DNA from: Labia minor | Taxonomy: Eukaryota > Arthropoda > Insecta > Dermaptera > Spongiphoridae | Direction: 5' to 3' | Assembly (NCBI GenBank): GCA_963082975.1 | Contig: OY720347.1 | Span: forward strand, 13,746,225 to 13,810,224 | DNA length: 64,000 nucleotides | In this document: positions 49,559 through 62,734 of the stretch, piece by piece | Layout of the letters: each line of letters starts with the position of its first letter | How positions within the stretch are numbered: position 1 is the first letter of the stretch | Made by a program: the position numbers and the translations under genes | The notes under the pieces: generated by a model | What the model was told of the DNA's origin: nothing | Database searches by the model: none | Seen by the model: the letters and a program-made list of their open reading frames with translations, nothing else

Positions 49559-50190
49559 AGTTGACCTGTGGCCAGGCACAGAACCGACCGACGGTTTGAA
49601 ATAAATTAATTTCCAGCTTCAGAAACAATTTCAAATAATTTAAATGTATCTATTAATGCAATAAAAAACAGATATGGATAGAACATAAATATTTTTCATT
49701 TTATTTTATTTATAATATATAAGTAGGCGCTGGCTATGACGTCATGAAGGGCTGGGTGAAGTCATATAATTTTAAATTAAGAATGAAGATGATTTTTCCC
49801 GAGGATAAAACCAATACAAAGCGCATGATTAGTGGAGATATGAAAAAAAATCTCCTCATGTGAAATTTGATATGAAAATATCCCTTCCCTTTCTATCATC
49901 GATCGGTAATACTACTACTTCCGGTTTCCGGATATACACCAAAAGTTGATCAATTCATCATAATGATAGATTAATTAAATATACCAAAATTCATCAAATT
50001 CCGTTGAGCCGTTCAGGCTGTACACATCTATACGGACGGACGGACAGACGGACAGACGGACTGACGGACAGACATCATGCTAAAAATACTTTTTTCTGTT
50101 AACAAAATGCATGATTCGTGGAGATATGTAAAAATTGTGAAATTTGGTGTGAAAACAATACCTCCCTTACTATGGTCGGTCGGTAAAAAT
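49559..50190 (+). repeat. Repeat B copy 2
   Basis: The longest copy, collinear with copy 1. It contains a minisatellite-like GGAC/GGACAGAC expansion at about 50034-50075 that produces a low-complexity open frame on the minus strand. Confidence 0.78.
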
Positions 50191-51381
50191 ATCCCGAATT
50201 TTCTAAGAATCATAAACCGTTTTTGAGCTATAACCATTTGTCTCTTTATTTATTGAATGACTCTCGTATATTGTAAATTATATAATTTTACTTGCCATAT
50301 GTGATTTGATATGTTAACTCTTTAATATTTTTTTTTTTTGGAAATTAAATATCCAAAATGTCCAAAACATACAAAAGAAAACAACTTGGTACAAAAATAT
50401 TTTGAAATTAATGTCAGTTAAGCTGTAAAATATTTTAAAAAAAATAAAAAATCAAGATTATAATTATTCTATAAATCATGTATTTACTTTTATGAAAAAT
50501 AATTGAAAAACTAGTTTATAAATAATAATTTATAGTTATATTTATTAAATAATTAATTAATTTCTAATAATGAATAAATTTTCATATTTTTTATTTTATA
50601 TTGCATGTAGAATTAATCATTATAATGGAATAAAAAAAATTAATAAAATATTAATTAATGATTCTATTTATGATAATAAATTCATTCCATCAATTCGTCG
50701 TGTGCCAACTTTCCTAATCTTATAACAAGATACAACCTTTGAGAAAATTACATCATTTAGATTAAAAATTTCAAGGTTCCCCTCCTCTTCCCTTTTCTGA
50801 TATAAGAGATCATAGACACGGAAATTTATATGAAAATTCCATTTCTAAATTAAGTAAAGATATTTGGAAAATTAATGTAATAAAGTGAATAAAGGACAAG
50901 CCAACGTCCTGTTAAAAATATTATCGTTAAGCACCTTGATCTTGGATAGGTGTTGTTTGTTTGCCAACATCAAATCCAAGAACTGGATGACATTGAAAGT
51001 AAACCAGACTATCATTAATTTATCATACAATCCACATTTTACAATTGCTAACTGTTCAAATTGATGAATAGGTAAAAAACAGGATAAAAAAATATTTTAA
51101 AATAAACTTAATAACATATAATATCTATAAATAAAACAAGTAAGTTAATTAATTATATCTAATTAAAAAAATATATTTTTAATTTTTATATTGATTATTA
51201 TTATTGATTATATTTGGCTGCTCTTATATGGATCTATTGTTATAGTGAAAAATTATAGTATGTATAAGTGGTAAACTTTTATTCTTTTTATTTTTTTCCC
51301 TAATTTTATGAAATATATTTTAAATTTTATTAATTTTATTTTTTTTATTTTATTTTATATAATATATTTATTTTATATAAA

Positions 51382-51712
51382 ACGTCACGTGTTGGCGCGT
51401 GATTTGCAGTGTTAAAAAATTAATTCCTGTACTTTCAGCGATTCAATCAGGCTGAAATTCTATATATAGCAGTTTTATACAAATTTTAATCATTTGAAAA
51501 ACAATCAAACATATATCTTTTTTTTAAGGTCTACTACTACGAATTTTGAATAATGCCCTTATACCAAATTTCATTATTCTAGCTCAAACACACACACACA
51601 CATTTTTCTTAACCTTAGTGAAAATGACTTAGGAACCTTCAAAACGTATAAAAACATCAAAATCTCAACATCGAAAATTTTCATGATCGCAATACTATCT
51701 GACGAGATAGTA
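51382..51712 (-). mobile_element. Repeat A copy 5, truncated and internally deleted
   Basis: Starts abruptly at ACGTCACGTGTTGGCGCG, so the hairpin end is lost, carries an internal deletion near 51525-51540, and ends with GACGAGATAGTAAA. Confidence 0.7.
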
Positions 51713-53622
51713 AACATTTATAGTAATTTTAAAAATTTTCAATCATTTTATAAAATAAAAAAATAAATATAGATAACTTAAATATTATATTCAAAATGGA
51801 ATATTATTCATGTTGGATTAATTAATTATTATTATATATTATTATAATATGTAGGATAGGTGTTATTATATATTATAATATTATAATTTAGAAAAATAAC
51901 TTAATTCAAATTTATTTAACTACAATACATGTAATAAAATTATTTCAACTTATAAATAATAAATAAATAAAATGTTTATTTATAAATAGATTGTTTTATA
52001 TTATATTTTAAATAATTTTATATAGTTAAATTAAGAAATTTGTTTTTATTTATAAAAAAAAATATTATTATACCTCTATAATAAAGATTGTAGAGATTAA
52101 GGTATAATTTTATTTTATAACAAATAATATTTTATGATAACTGAAGGAAATCATTTTTTTATTTTATATTCTACTGTATTCTAAAAAAATAATAATTATC
52201 AATTACCAATTAAATTAAATATAAGTTTTGTTTGTAAGTATATATTTATATATATATATATATTCATATTATTGTCATTCAACCCATTAAATTAATTTTT
52301 TTTCTAAATATAGTATAATATCATTAATTTATAGTTAAGCCATGACTTATATAATCCTATTACAAAAATACAATATATCAGTAATTGTACGTATATGACG
52401 TATATTGGTTAACGAAAGGTCATTATGACTCTATTCACATTACAGATATACTAGTATGTCCTTGTATTTTTTTTTTTTTTTATTAATAATATTTTTATTT
52501 ACTTTTCAAATAATTGAGATTCACATTTATAATATAATATTTTTTAATTTCGTTCAAGGTTTCTAACGATGGAATTTATTTTAAATGAAATATGAAATTG
52601 ATAAAGAATTAAATTGATCATTTTAAAAGACATTTGATGTTATATATTTAAGAATGTTCTTGATAATATAAAATTCATGTTATTTTAGTCGATAAATAAA
52701 GACAATTAATCTGTATAATCAGAAACTCACATCACTACATCGATCCCTATTATTCTATTAATTTATAATCAAAATTTTTTAAAAATAAATGAAATTATAA
52801 ATTAATGTTTACAATAATATTTATTACTTACATTTCTTATAGGGAATTTATTATAAGAATGAATTATTCTACAATTTTGTTGTCAGGCATGTTATTAGTA
52901 CAATATTGTATAAAAACAAGTAATCATATATATCTGCACTTCAATCATAATAACTTAACTTTTTCATTAAATTATGTTACAATCATTTATTATATTTTTA
53001 AAAAACACAATATCTATTCATTTTCAAATTTATTATATTAATTTACTTACAATTTTTTTAAAAATTATCAAATTTTCATTCATTTGTTAATCCTTTTCCT
53101 TATTATATAATAATTTTTAAATAATATGTAGTTGTGTAAATAATATACAATACTTGGTATTTGAAATTTTTATTCCAGTTTTGACCTCTAATAAATTTAA
53201 TTTCACAATTTTTTTTTTAATATAACCATTTATTTACATTTTATTCGTTACATTTAATTTCTCAAATAAAACTAAATATTTAAATAAATCTAAATTTTTC
53301 AAAATCATAAATAGAGAAATAATTGTTTGTTATTTGAGAAAAATATTACAAAAATATGTAGTATATGACTATTATTTATAACATAGTATATTTTTTAATT
53401 ATTTTTCTTTATCAAAACATACCATATCATATCCCGATGCGTCATACAAGTAATTAAATAATTTCAATGAATATAAGTACTAATATTTATGCCTAAATAT
53501 ATTAAAAGTTTTTCATCAATATTAATTTTTAAGAATTATTTTTCAATTGAATAAAGATTAAATGAGTCATTCATAAGTATAATGTTTTGTATAATATTTA
53601 TACATATATATAGATATATATA

Positions 53623-54155
53623 TTAGGTGCTTGCATGTATTCTGAACATTTTTTCACTTTAAAAACATATTTATTCAGAAAAATTGGAACAATATCTCTC
53701 TATCTCTGTGGCTGTACGGAACTTGAAAGCTTTTGGCCATAGCAACCAAATTTCCCCAAAAGACCGATATTGGTTTAACAGCGACCCAATCATCGATCCA
53801 TTTTCGCACTTCTTCAGCATTTTGAAAGTGTGTGCCAGGCAAGCCATGCTGCATCGATCTGAACAAGTGGCAATCAGAAGGCGCTGTGTCTGGTGAGTAT
53901 GCTGGGTGTGGTAGAACTTTCCATTAGAGCTGCAACAGTGTATCCTTCACAATTCTTACAACTTGTGGCCGAGCATTGTCATGGAAGAAAATGACTTTGG
54001 ATCTGTTACTCGCTACTGCTGGTCTTTATTGCAACAATACATCGTTCAAATTGTTCAGTTGACGCGCTAGAAATCTTCAGTTACAGTTTCATTAGGTTTT
54101 AGCAGTTCGATATACACTACACCTTGCTTCACCAATAAATGTTGCTGATCAAAAC
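53623..54155 (-). mobile_element. Mariner relic, 3' half, 5'-truncated
   Basis: Beginning at TTAGGTGCTTGCATG, a mariner-type terminus, the minus strand encodes FRSMQHGLPGTHFQNAEEVR and KWIDDWVAVKP, the typical C-terminal region of mariner transposases. Further in (about 53880-54010), frame-shifted remnants of the preceding catalytic region can be followed. The 5' half of the element, including the other TIR, is missing. A LINE 3' fragment interrupts it at about 53697-53746. Confidence 0.85.
53697..53746 (-). mobile_element. Fifty-base LINE 3'-end fragment inside the mariner relic
   Basis: The plus strand reads TCTATCTCTGTGGCTGTACG and continues as a near match to the reverse complement of the LINE 3' end at 38271-38332, including its GATA-type tail. 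The minus-strand translation AMAKSFQVP corresponds to AAKNFRVP of the LINE. It appears to be a severely 5'-truncated insertion that fused LINE and mariner reading frames. Confidence 0.75.
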
Positions 54156-55901
54156 ACATGCAAACAACTATTATATTATATATAACTTTTGAAGTCTAGT
54201 CATTAATTGTGAGTTAAATTATGAAAAAGTGATAAAGGTAATGTTATTTATTTATCTTTAAAAAACAATTTTAATAATTTGTTTATGTACTAATAATAAT
54301 TATAATACTAAATAAGAATTTTATAATTACTACTTTTCATATAACATGAATCATACGTATATGTAATATAAATTACTGAAATATGATATATTGAGGTATA
54401 CAATATTTTTGATGTTCTTAAAATGTTGCTCTTGTATTCAAAGGACTTACAGAATAACACTTACAGAATTAATTTTTTTTTTAAAGAGAATATCATTTTG
54501 TTCATATGAAACCCATCTCGAATTAAATTTTTGATATTATAATATTTTGTCATATTTAATTATATTTTTAAAATAACACAATTTTCTAAAAAGTAAGTTT
54601 ATCTAAATATAAATAAATAAAGATAAAATAAATATAATACCTATTATTTGAACAAATAAGAATATTTATTATACATATTTTACATAACTTATTTTAACTT
54701 AAAAAAAATGAATCACCCAATAGAAAACATCATATAAATGAAATATTAGTTATAATTCATTGAAGAAGGTCAAATTAATTTATAAATGTAACATTAAGAA
54801 AAATTAATAAATAATTGCATATGTGAATTTATTTTTAAGGTTATTTTGATAAGAATCAAATTAAATTGAATTTTACTCGAATCCAAATAATAATAATAAT
54901 AATAATAAACCAATAATTCATTAAACTTATAAAATAATATTAATATTAATAATAATAAGAATATAGATCATAATGAATCCTATATATTAATTAAAATGAT
55001 CAATCAACGAGGGACAAGAATAATCAATTCTTTATAAATACCCCTGAATTTCCGCAACCACCACAACAATTTTCATATTTTGTATTACAGGCTTTATATT
55101 TATTTTATTATTTACTAACTATTAGATATCTTACAAAAATTTAGTGTAAAAAATATAGCTCTTAAAAACCATGAATACCTATTAATCAAATAATAATAAC
55201 ATTCACATCTTTCACTATTCAAAAAATAATTTGTATTTTTTTTTAAGTATTATTTTTTTATTCTTATTACCACAATATAAGTTTAAAAATTTAATCTAAT
55301 AATTTTAATTTAATAAGAAATTATATATTCAATTTTTATTTATTTACTGATCATTGGATATCTTTCCCTTATTAATAAGCAACGTGTTTTTTATAATTTA
55401 AATTCCTTTTAGTTACTGCTATATATTTCTTTATATATATATACATATATATAAATACCATTAAATGAAAGTAAATGTAAATAATTTTAATGAAATAAGA
55501 ATGAAATTTAATTTATTAATTTAATTAATAAAAGAGGAAAGTTAAAGTAAATTGAGCGTTGAAAAAAAAACATAATAATAATAAAGTAGTAAAGCACATA
55601 TTAAGGTAATCAATGACCTTGGCGACCTTCAATAAAAAATTATTAATGCTGACACAATCTTAGTTGATTATTTTACTAAATGCAATAACAATCTGGGTAC
55701 AAACACTATAATCAAAATAATAATATGAATCTAAAAATTATTCATTTCTCCCATTTAAATAATCACGTACAAGTGACACTTAATCATACAAATAAAGTGC
55801 AATAAAAAAAAACTATAAATTAGAAAAATGAATAAAAATCTCAAAATTGATTTATAAATTATTTTTTATTTATTTTAATTCAAATTTCAGTTATAAATAT
55901 A

Positions 55902-56108
55902 CGAGGGTGGGGTGAAAAGTTTCCAGCCTGACCAAGAAAAACGATGTTTTTAAATTATTTTTTTATCCTTTATTTTTCAACATTCAAGATAGCTCAGACC
56001 TGTACGATGTCAGCTGAACGTGTGCGAAATATTTTGCACAACCATTTGATCATGGAAAGCTGTGTGCAAGGCCAAAAACTGCTTCGAAAAACCATTTCTA
56101 CTGACAAT
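55902..56108 (+). mobile_element. Truncated second copy of the CGAGGGTGGGG mariner element
   Basis: A TA followed by CGAGGGTGGGGTGAAAAG begins a copy that tracks the element at 32831 through its TIR and the same MSAERVRNILHN remnant. It lacks about 23 bp present in the other copy, and homology stops near 56108. The right TIR is absent, so this is a 3'-truncated copy. Confidence 0.85.
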
Positions 56109-56710
56109 CCAAATTATATCCACATACATTTTACAAAATCTTAGTCAATATTCTTATATTTAATGAACATTTCATTGACTAAACTGCAAATGGTTTATCC
56201 TGGGTCGCAAGTTTGACACCTTAATTATTTGTGTATATTTCAAAAAGATTTCAAGTGAGAAAACAAAATGACTCTCAATTTCTTTTTGAAGGTTATTTAT
56301 ATATATAAAGACCTACTTTGGAACAAAAATTGCAAATAAATTACTTCGTTTAAAGAGCGTAAAATAGTGAAACTCAATTTCAATTATTAAATGAATAAAG
56401 AATGAAATACAAATTGAATCCATCATGTAACCCATAAATATATATATATATATATATATATATTATGTGTATTCTCACGATTACGTTTATTAAAGAGATT
56501 CATTAAAATAAAAAGTAAATTTCCAATCGTAGAATAACACGCCAAGTTGGAACAAATTATTTGGCTCAACAGGCTGAGATTTCACTGAAACTCATTGATG
56601 ATGAATATAAATTGAATTGGTGCGGATTGAGATTGATAAAATTAAAAAAAAATATTTAACAATAACATAATTTGCATTCTATCATAAAATATTAAATGAA
56701 ATAAGTTGAT

Positions 56711-57000
56711 TTAAGAGGCGCCCCAGGGTGGGAGGTAGTAGGTAGGTACCTGGCTCACATTCTCTTGGTACCGTGATCAAGTCCCGGGCCTGGTAAGGGA
56801 ATTTCTCTAGCTGGGGTCTATGGGACGGAGTCAACCCATCCTCCAGGATCAAAATTCGGAAGCTACTTGATAAAAAGTAGCGCCTCCGATCAAGAAAATC
56901 AAGATAAAAGTTGATAGGACCCGTTCTACTGATCATAGGATACCTAATTGATATAACCGATTTGATAGGCATTGTCCTGGTGTAGGACGTACAAAAGTCA
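56711..57000 (+). mobile_element. tRNA-derived SINE, second copy
   Basis: Plus-oriented copy of the 38.6-kb SINE: GGCGCCCCAGGGTGGGAGG near the start, GTGATCAAGTCCCGGG as the degraded B box, TATGGGACGGAGTCAACCC in the body and GGACGTACAAAAGTCAGAGG at the end. ATAAGTTGAT occurs at 56701-56710 and 57012-57021, a plausible target duplication. The translated frames over it are not genes. Confidence 0.8.
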
Positions 57001-57419
57001 GAGGTATAACTATAAGTTGATAAAGTTCAACTATAAGTTGAAAGTAACGAGATATAATAAACGAATTAAAAATAATGAAATAGAAATTATATTCTTCAAA
57101 AAAAAAAAAGAATTCATTAAAAATATTAAAAAAAAAACATTTTCAAATGTTTATTATTTAAAAAAATATTCATCATCCTCGAGAGGTGATTTGAAAATAA
57201 ATCACTAAAAAAATAACCTTCAAACATTAATTAAATAAATATTAAAAAGTTCAATTCACAAAATATAATTTATTTACTAATCCGATTACTTGAATTATTG
57301 TTATATAATAATTATATATATATATGGAATGGTTTGTTAAACGGTAAACATGCTTCGTAATGTCGGCATACAAAGAATAATAAAAAAAAATGCAACTATG
57401 GGCGGAATCAACACAACTC

Positions 57420-57668
57420 TCATATATTATCTTATCTTATTATGCTAGCTAAAATTGTATATATGTATTTATCTATATATCATGGTTCTCAAAAACCGCT
57501 CTAACGATTTTTTTCAAATTCACACTAGATATAGTATTTATAAAGAAAAATTAAGTTTTATTGATGATATCTCTTGAAACATACAGCTTCATTATTAATT
57601 TCTTAATTGAAAATTATATATTATATGGAAAACGTCAAAATTTTTAATACTGCCTGCTAAGACAGTAA
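57420..57668 (+). repeat. Repeat C copy 3, divergent
   Basis: Shares TATCTTATCTTATTATGCTA and the following CAAATTCACA..TATAAAGAAAAAT block with copy 1, but the GC-rich middle is lost. It is followed by a tRNA-like sequence. Confidence 0.5.
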
Positions 57669-57702
57669 AAAAATGACAATTTTTTATCTAAATACATATA
57701 GT

Positions 57703-57772
57703 CCAGCGGTTGGACTGATGTTTTAACGAGTGGATTTCGTCGGTTCGAAACTCGCCGGGTGAATCGTTATTT
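57703..57772 (+). other. tRNA-like sequence (SINE head or tRNA pseudogene)
   Basis: GTCCAGCGGTTGGACTG resembles an A-box/D-arm region and CGGTTCGAAACTCGCCGGG a B-box/T-arm. Acceptor and T stems do not pair properly and no convincing anticodon arm is seen, so a functional tRNA is unlikely. Confidence 0.35.
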
Positions 57773-57954
57773 AAAAATGAAAATAATGATTTTGTTATTT
57801 TTTTTTCTTTTTATCTATTGTTTACTTTTTAATAAATTACTATTCTATATTTATTTATTCATTGTTCTTTTATTAATAAAGTTTTAGATAGTTTTATAAG
57901 TTTTAATATTTTTTCAATAAAATATTATTCAATATATTTATTAATATTATTTTA

Positions 57955-58879
57955 TTTATTATTATTGAGTACCCGAAGTTCCATTCATTTTAATCAGATT
58001 GATGCAATGATGCAACAGTTAATAATTGTAATATTGTAATAAATTTCTATCTTGAAAATTGTTACATATTATTCAGGATATTTTAAAAACTATTTCTTTC
58101 TTTAATTAATATTCATTTTTTCTATAAGTCAGATATATTTCCAAATATTAAATAATTTTTGAAGTGAAAACTTCTTTAGCGGCGTTGAGCACTTTTGCGG
58201 GATGGGGAAAAAGTATAGAACTCGCGTGATCGTGACCAACACCATGAAACCATCTGCTTTCAAATTTCTTATAACAGAGCGCGAAATTTGAATTGTCATT
58301 AGAACTGTTTTATAAATTATCTCTAACATATAAATATATATTTATTATGTAAAGTTCATTTCATATATACATATATAATCAAAATTATACGAAATGAACT
58401 TCACATAATAAATATATATTTTATGTTAGAGATAAGAATTATAAAACAGTTCGTATTGCAATATTTTAAACAAAGTTGTGTATTTATATATATATAAATA
58501 TAAGTTACAAATTTGTTTAAAATATATGTTTAAAATAATATATAAGTTATATATATATACATGCATATGAAATTCATCTTTCTCGTGAAATAGCGCGAAT
58601 TTCGTCTGTTTTAAAATTTCTTACGCAGAAGTTTTCACTTCTGTCGGCCAGTCCCACGACTGCCAATTTTGCTTTTTTAATTCCGAAAAGCTGCAAAGCA
58701 CGTTTTTTTGTCTTTAGTTTGTTTTATAACCACTTGGGGCGCTAAACAGTTTTTCAAAAAAACACTATAGAAAAAAAATATATGTACCTATATATTATAT
58801 ATTTATGTATTATTGAGGAGCACAAGTTCATTAATTTTAATCAGATTGATGCAAATGTGTAACATTTAATAATTGTAAT
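57955..58879 (+). repeat. Direct repeats bracketing the 58-kb inverted repeat
   Basis: About 75 bp around TTTTAATCAGATTGATGCAA occurs at 57965-58045 and again at 58811-58885 in the same orientation. The pair brackets the inverted repeat, which could mean one composite element or a local duplication. Confidence 0.5.
58155..58640. repeat. Large imperfect inverted repeat with a palindromic core
   Basis: AGTGAAAACTTCTTTAGCG near 58160 is matched inverted by GCAGAAGTTTTCACTTCTG near 58627. Inside, 58303-58363 and 58390-58452 form a strong palindrome (TATCTCTAACATATAAATAT and its inverse). It is possibly a foldback transposon; ends and target duplications are not resolved. Confidence 0.55.
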
Positions 58880-58924
58880 AAATAATTAAAGAATTGTGTA
58901 TCAATATTTTTTAAAGGGTAGAGC

Positions 58925-59032
58925 GAGAGCTCGGTGTCCCAGGTATTAATATTACCAGCCAAATCCAATAATAATGAATCATTTTTTTTAACTTAAGTAC
59001 CGAGCCGAGGCTCGGGGTCCCGGTACTTTATT
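58925..59032 (+). repeat. GC-rich duplicated motif
   Basis: GAGCTCGGTGTCCCAGGTA and GAGGCTCGGGGTCCCGGTAC are diverged direct copies about 80 bp apart in AT-rich sequence. No further assignment can be made. Confidence 0.4.
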
Positions 59033-59757
59033 ATTATAATAAAAGTGTATTGAGAAATAATTCCAGGTTAAAGAAAGGATTTTGATGACTGTAGAAATTT
59101 TTTATTCTTATTATCTAAATATCTTAAGATTATCTTTATAAATTTGTTTTAAACGCAGAAATGAATGGTGAGTGAGGGTGGTTGAAATATTAATTCCTTC
59201 CTCAACAAAATAATAATAAAACAAAATTTTAAAAATAATTAAAAATTCAACTAAGATGTTGTTTATATTAGTATTAAAAAAATATTTCTATAATGATGAT
59301 AATAACGAAATGAAAATATTTTATGAAATGGGGAACAGGAAATAAAAAATAAAAACTGCAAACCGGAATCCTTATAGATGCATTTTTTTTTATTTATTTT
59401 GTATCAGGAAACAATGCATTAAGAAGAGTTAAGAAGGTAAATCAAGAGAAAATGCAAAGATGTTCAATACTACTTTCATAAATGAATCTTATATAATAAG
59501 TTGATTTGTTTTTTAATTTAAGTACCAGCGACTCTCTACTTCAAAAAATGTAAACTACGAATATTATTTTAAGAATAATCTTAGATGTACGGAAATATTA
59601 ATAAATTGGCTGGCTGGTTTAATTATTAGAAGTATACTCCATTTTAGTATTTTGAACTTACCTATATTTATTTAATTAACTCGATTTGAATAATATACTC
59701 TAGATCATCATTCAATTTAATATTTAAAACCCCAGATATTGTAAAAATCAATTAAAA

Positions 59758-60230
59758 AATGAGCTGTGGCCGGGCATAAAACCGACAAAAAATACTTAAA
59801 AACAACATATACATATATACATATTTCCCTAGTTAATTTAAAATAGTAAAAAATTTCCGACAATGAATATAAAATTAATAAATTTTAATTTGTTATGTAA
59901 TGCCGAATGCGGCTGTATGCATTTGAGAAATAGATAAAATATAAATATAAAATGAATAAACTAAAACTTCCGGTTTCCGGATATACTCTAAAAGTTGATG
60001 GATTCATGCTATTGATGCATTAAGTAAATATACCAAATTTTATCAAAATCCGTATGGCCGTTCAAGCTTTACAAGTCTATACAGATAAACAATGGACAGA
60101 CGAACGGACAGTCATCATGCTAAAAATATTTTTTTCTGTTAAGAAAATGCATGATTCGTGGAGATATGTAAAAATCTCCACATGGTTTAAAAACAATACC
60201 TTCACTTCCTATCGTTGGTCGGTAGAAATA
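59758..60230 (+). repeat. Repeat B copy 3, internally deleted
   Basis: Shares the start (GAGCTGTGGCCGGGCA) and the second half (CTTCCGGTTTCCGGATATAC to GGTCGGTAGAAAT) but lacks much of the middle, including the TGACGTCAT block. Confidence 0.7.
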
Positions 60231-60249
60231 AGATTGTTTTAAAATATAT

Positions 60250-60282
<33 letters not shown>

Positions 60283-61129
60283 TTCTATGTTAATAATAAT
60301 ATTTATATACCTTGAATCAATCTAATGTCGATATGGGTTTGAATATTCAATACCTGTATAATAATTACTTGAATTAAGAACAAAAACAACAAAAACCATT
60401 TTATCATAAATGAAACCAATGTTATTGTATAAATATCAATATTTCGCTTAAAAATTCTTCTTATATAATAATAACCCATATATATGTTTCAATACAATTT
60501 TTTCATGTTATAATAAGATGAGATTATATATAGAAAAAAATTCCATTTATATAATTTGTTTAATTTTTTGTTTCAATAAAAGATAGATTTTTAAAAAAAT
60601 ATGATCTCTCAATCAATCAATTTCTAAAAAAATATACGTAATGATATCGTTAATAATTAAAAATAAATTATTCTTTAGGTTTTGACCTTTGACGTGTACT
60701 TCATATAAATTTATTTAAATACCTTGAATATCATATACATCCATATCTATGTGTGTGAACAGCGGATAATTAAATAGAAGCCAATTATATTGTTTGATTT
60801 TTTCAATGTTAATTTTTCATTTATTTAATTAGAATCTTATTCAAAAAAAAAAAAAAAATTCTGATACCAGTAAGAAATTTGGAATAACCTGCTAAATAAA
60901 ATTTAGTAATATTAATTAAAATTGATTATATAATAAAATATTATAGATTAATTAAAGTAAGTATTTTGGTATATGAGATAAACAACAGTTTAATAAGAAC
61001 TAAATAAAAGAAGAGGTGGTTGGGTGGGATGGAACAAATAACTAAAAAAATTTAAAAACAATGTCTTTATTTAAAAAGGGTTGCTTTTGTTTTGAGAGAG
61101 AATACTTTAACGTTATAGAATATACTATA

Positions 61130-61634
61130 CGAGGGTCATTCAACAAGTACCTAGCCTCACCGTCCGATGGCGCTGCTATCACAACAATGTTTTATCATGT
61201 AGTACATTCTTTTGCTAGCTTACTGTTAAAGTTTCAGTCAAATCCCTTCACTAGTTTTGTTTTGACAGCCTTTGGAAGCGAGCGTGTCGATCACTTGTCC
61301 AAAAATGGAAAAAGAATCGACCCAAATTTATTCCCGGAGAGTGACTTTTTCAAGTTTGGAAACAAAAAGTAATCACAGGGGGCCAAATCTGGAGAGTAAG
61401 GTGGCTGAGACAGCAATTCGTAGCGCAATTCGACCAATTTGGCCATGGCCATTTTTGTACAACTGATCGACACGCTCGCTTCCAAAGGATTTCAAAACAA
61501 AACTAGTGAAGGGCATTAACTGAAACTTTGACAGTAGACTAGTAAAAGAATGTACTACATGATGGTAAAACTCTTTTGTGATAGCAGCGCCACATCGTGT
61601 ACGGTGAAGCTAAGTACTTGTTGAATGACCCTCG
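61130..61634. mobile_element. Mariner-derived element with TIRs of about 185 bp
   Basis: TA-flanked; both ends start CGAGGGTCATTCAACAAGTA. The two arms remain alignable inverted repeats for about 185 bp with scattered mismatches, leaving a core of about 140 bp. On the minus strand the core reads QPPYSPDLAPCDYFLFPNLK, the mariner catalytic-Asp motif, fused directly behind the left-arm ATG. The rest of the transposase is gone. This is a foldback-like internal-deletion derivative, probably inactive without a helper. Confidence 0.88.
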
Positions 61635-62358
61635 TATATAGATCATTTAAAGAAGGAAAAAGAGGATTTCCAAAGTAGTTTTTTATAAGTATATTTTATC
61701 TTGTGATATGAGAGAAAATCCCTAGAATAAATTACAATGGATTTTGTAGAATTGTTTGTACAATTATTAAAGAAGGTTTTAATAAACGTCAGTAACTTCC
61801 TTGAAGTTAATTTGCCTGAAATAATTCACTATTACTGAAATTAAAAAGCGTGTATAATTGATATATATATATATAAAAAAATTAAAAAAATGACGAACAT
61901 TAAGATTAATTTTAAGAATAAAAGATTAATATATAATATTTTTATTATAAATATATATTATAAATGTTGTTAAAGTAAACACATGATGAAGATAAATAAT
62001 TAATAAAGATAAGTTTCAACTAAATAGAATTAATTTTTTGAAAATTTGCTTTAAATTAAAATACTATGAATCAATTAGATATCGGATTTTATCTTAATTA
62101 GTCTGCCACGGACTGGACATTTCCATTTAAGGGAAAAAAAGTAAAGTAAGTATTTCTTAATCGCAAAAAAAAAACAGTATTTCAATTGAAAGGGAAAATA
62201 AGTGCAATCAAATGCTAACGGGATTCTTATGATTAAATTTCAATCCATTCATTTGTTATATTTTTTAAATTATAAAAAAATAGATATTCATTTTACCATC
62301 ATCTTTTTCTCTAATTAGATATTTTAATGTAATGATGGGATGATAATAATTGACTGAG

Positions 62359-62645
62359 CAAGCGGTCGGGGAACTTTTTTAATCATTACACCAAAATATT
62401 TTTGTATAAGTTGATATTATCCCATGGCGAAGAACAAAAAAAAACCAACGAAATCGCCTCTTTTTAGCATCTTCCCCTCCCTCTCCCCCATTATAATTTT
62501 GAAAAGAAAACAATAACTAAAAATTTAATTTGTAAAAATAGTAACAGGTTTATAAAATAGCAAATTAAAAAGATATACTTTTTACTCACAAAAATTTCAT
62601 TTTTACCCCATTTGGGGTAATTTAGCCCGGTTCCCCGACCGCTGG
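62359..62645. mobile_element. Non-autonomous DNA element with GC-rich 16-bp TIRs
   Basis: Left end CAAGCGGTCGGGGAAC and right end GTTCCCCGACCGCTGG are inverted repeats with one mismatch. The interior is AT-rich with a CCCCATTTGGGG palindrome. Flanks do not show a clear duplication, so the superfamily (hAT-like suspected) is open. Confidence 0.6.
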
Positions 62646-62734
62646 ACTAAGCTCTGATACGCCTTCGAAATCTAATAATAATAATAATTACAAATAATAA
62701 AAAAAACGTTTAAATCAATGTAATATAAAATTAG

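Noticed and set aside
56682..56972. Minus-strand 96-codon frame
   Set aside because: It lies over a tRNA-derived SINE.
61061..61485. Open frames across the 61-kb element taken as an intact transposase
   Set aside because: Only the catalytic-Asp segment is present; the remainder is TIR arm sequence.
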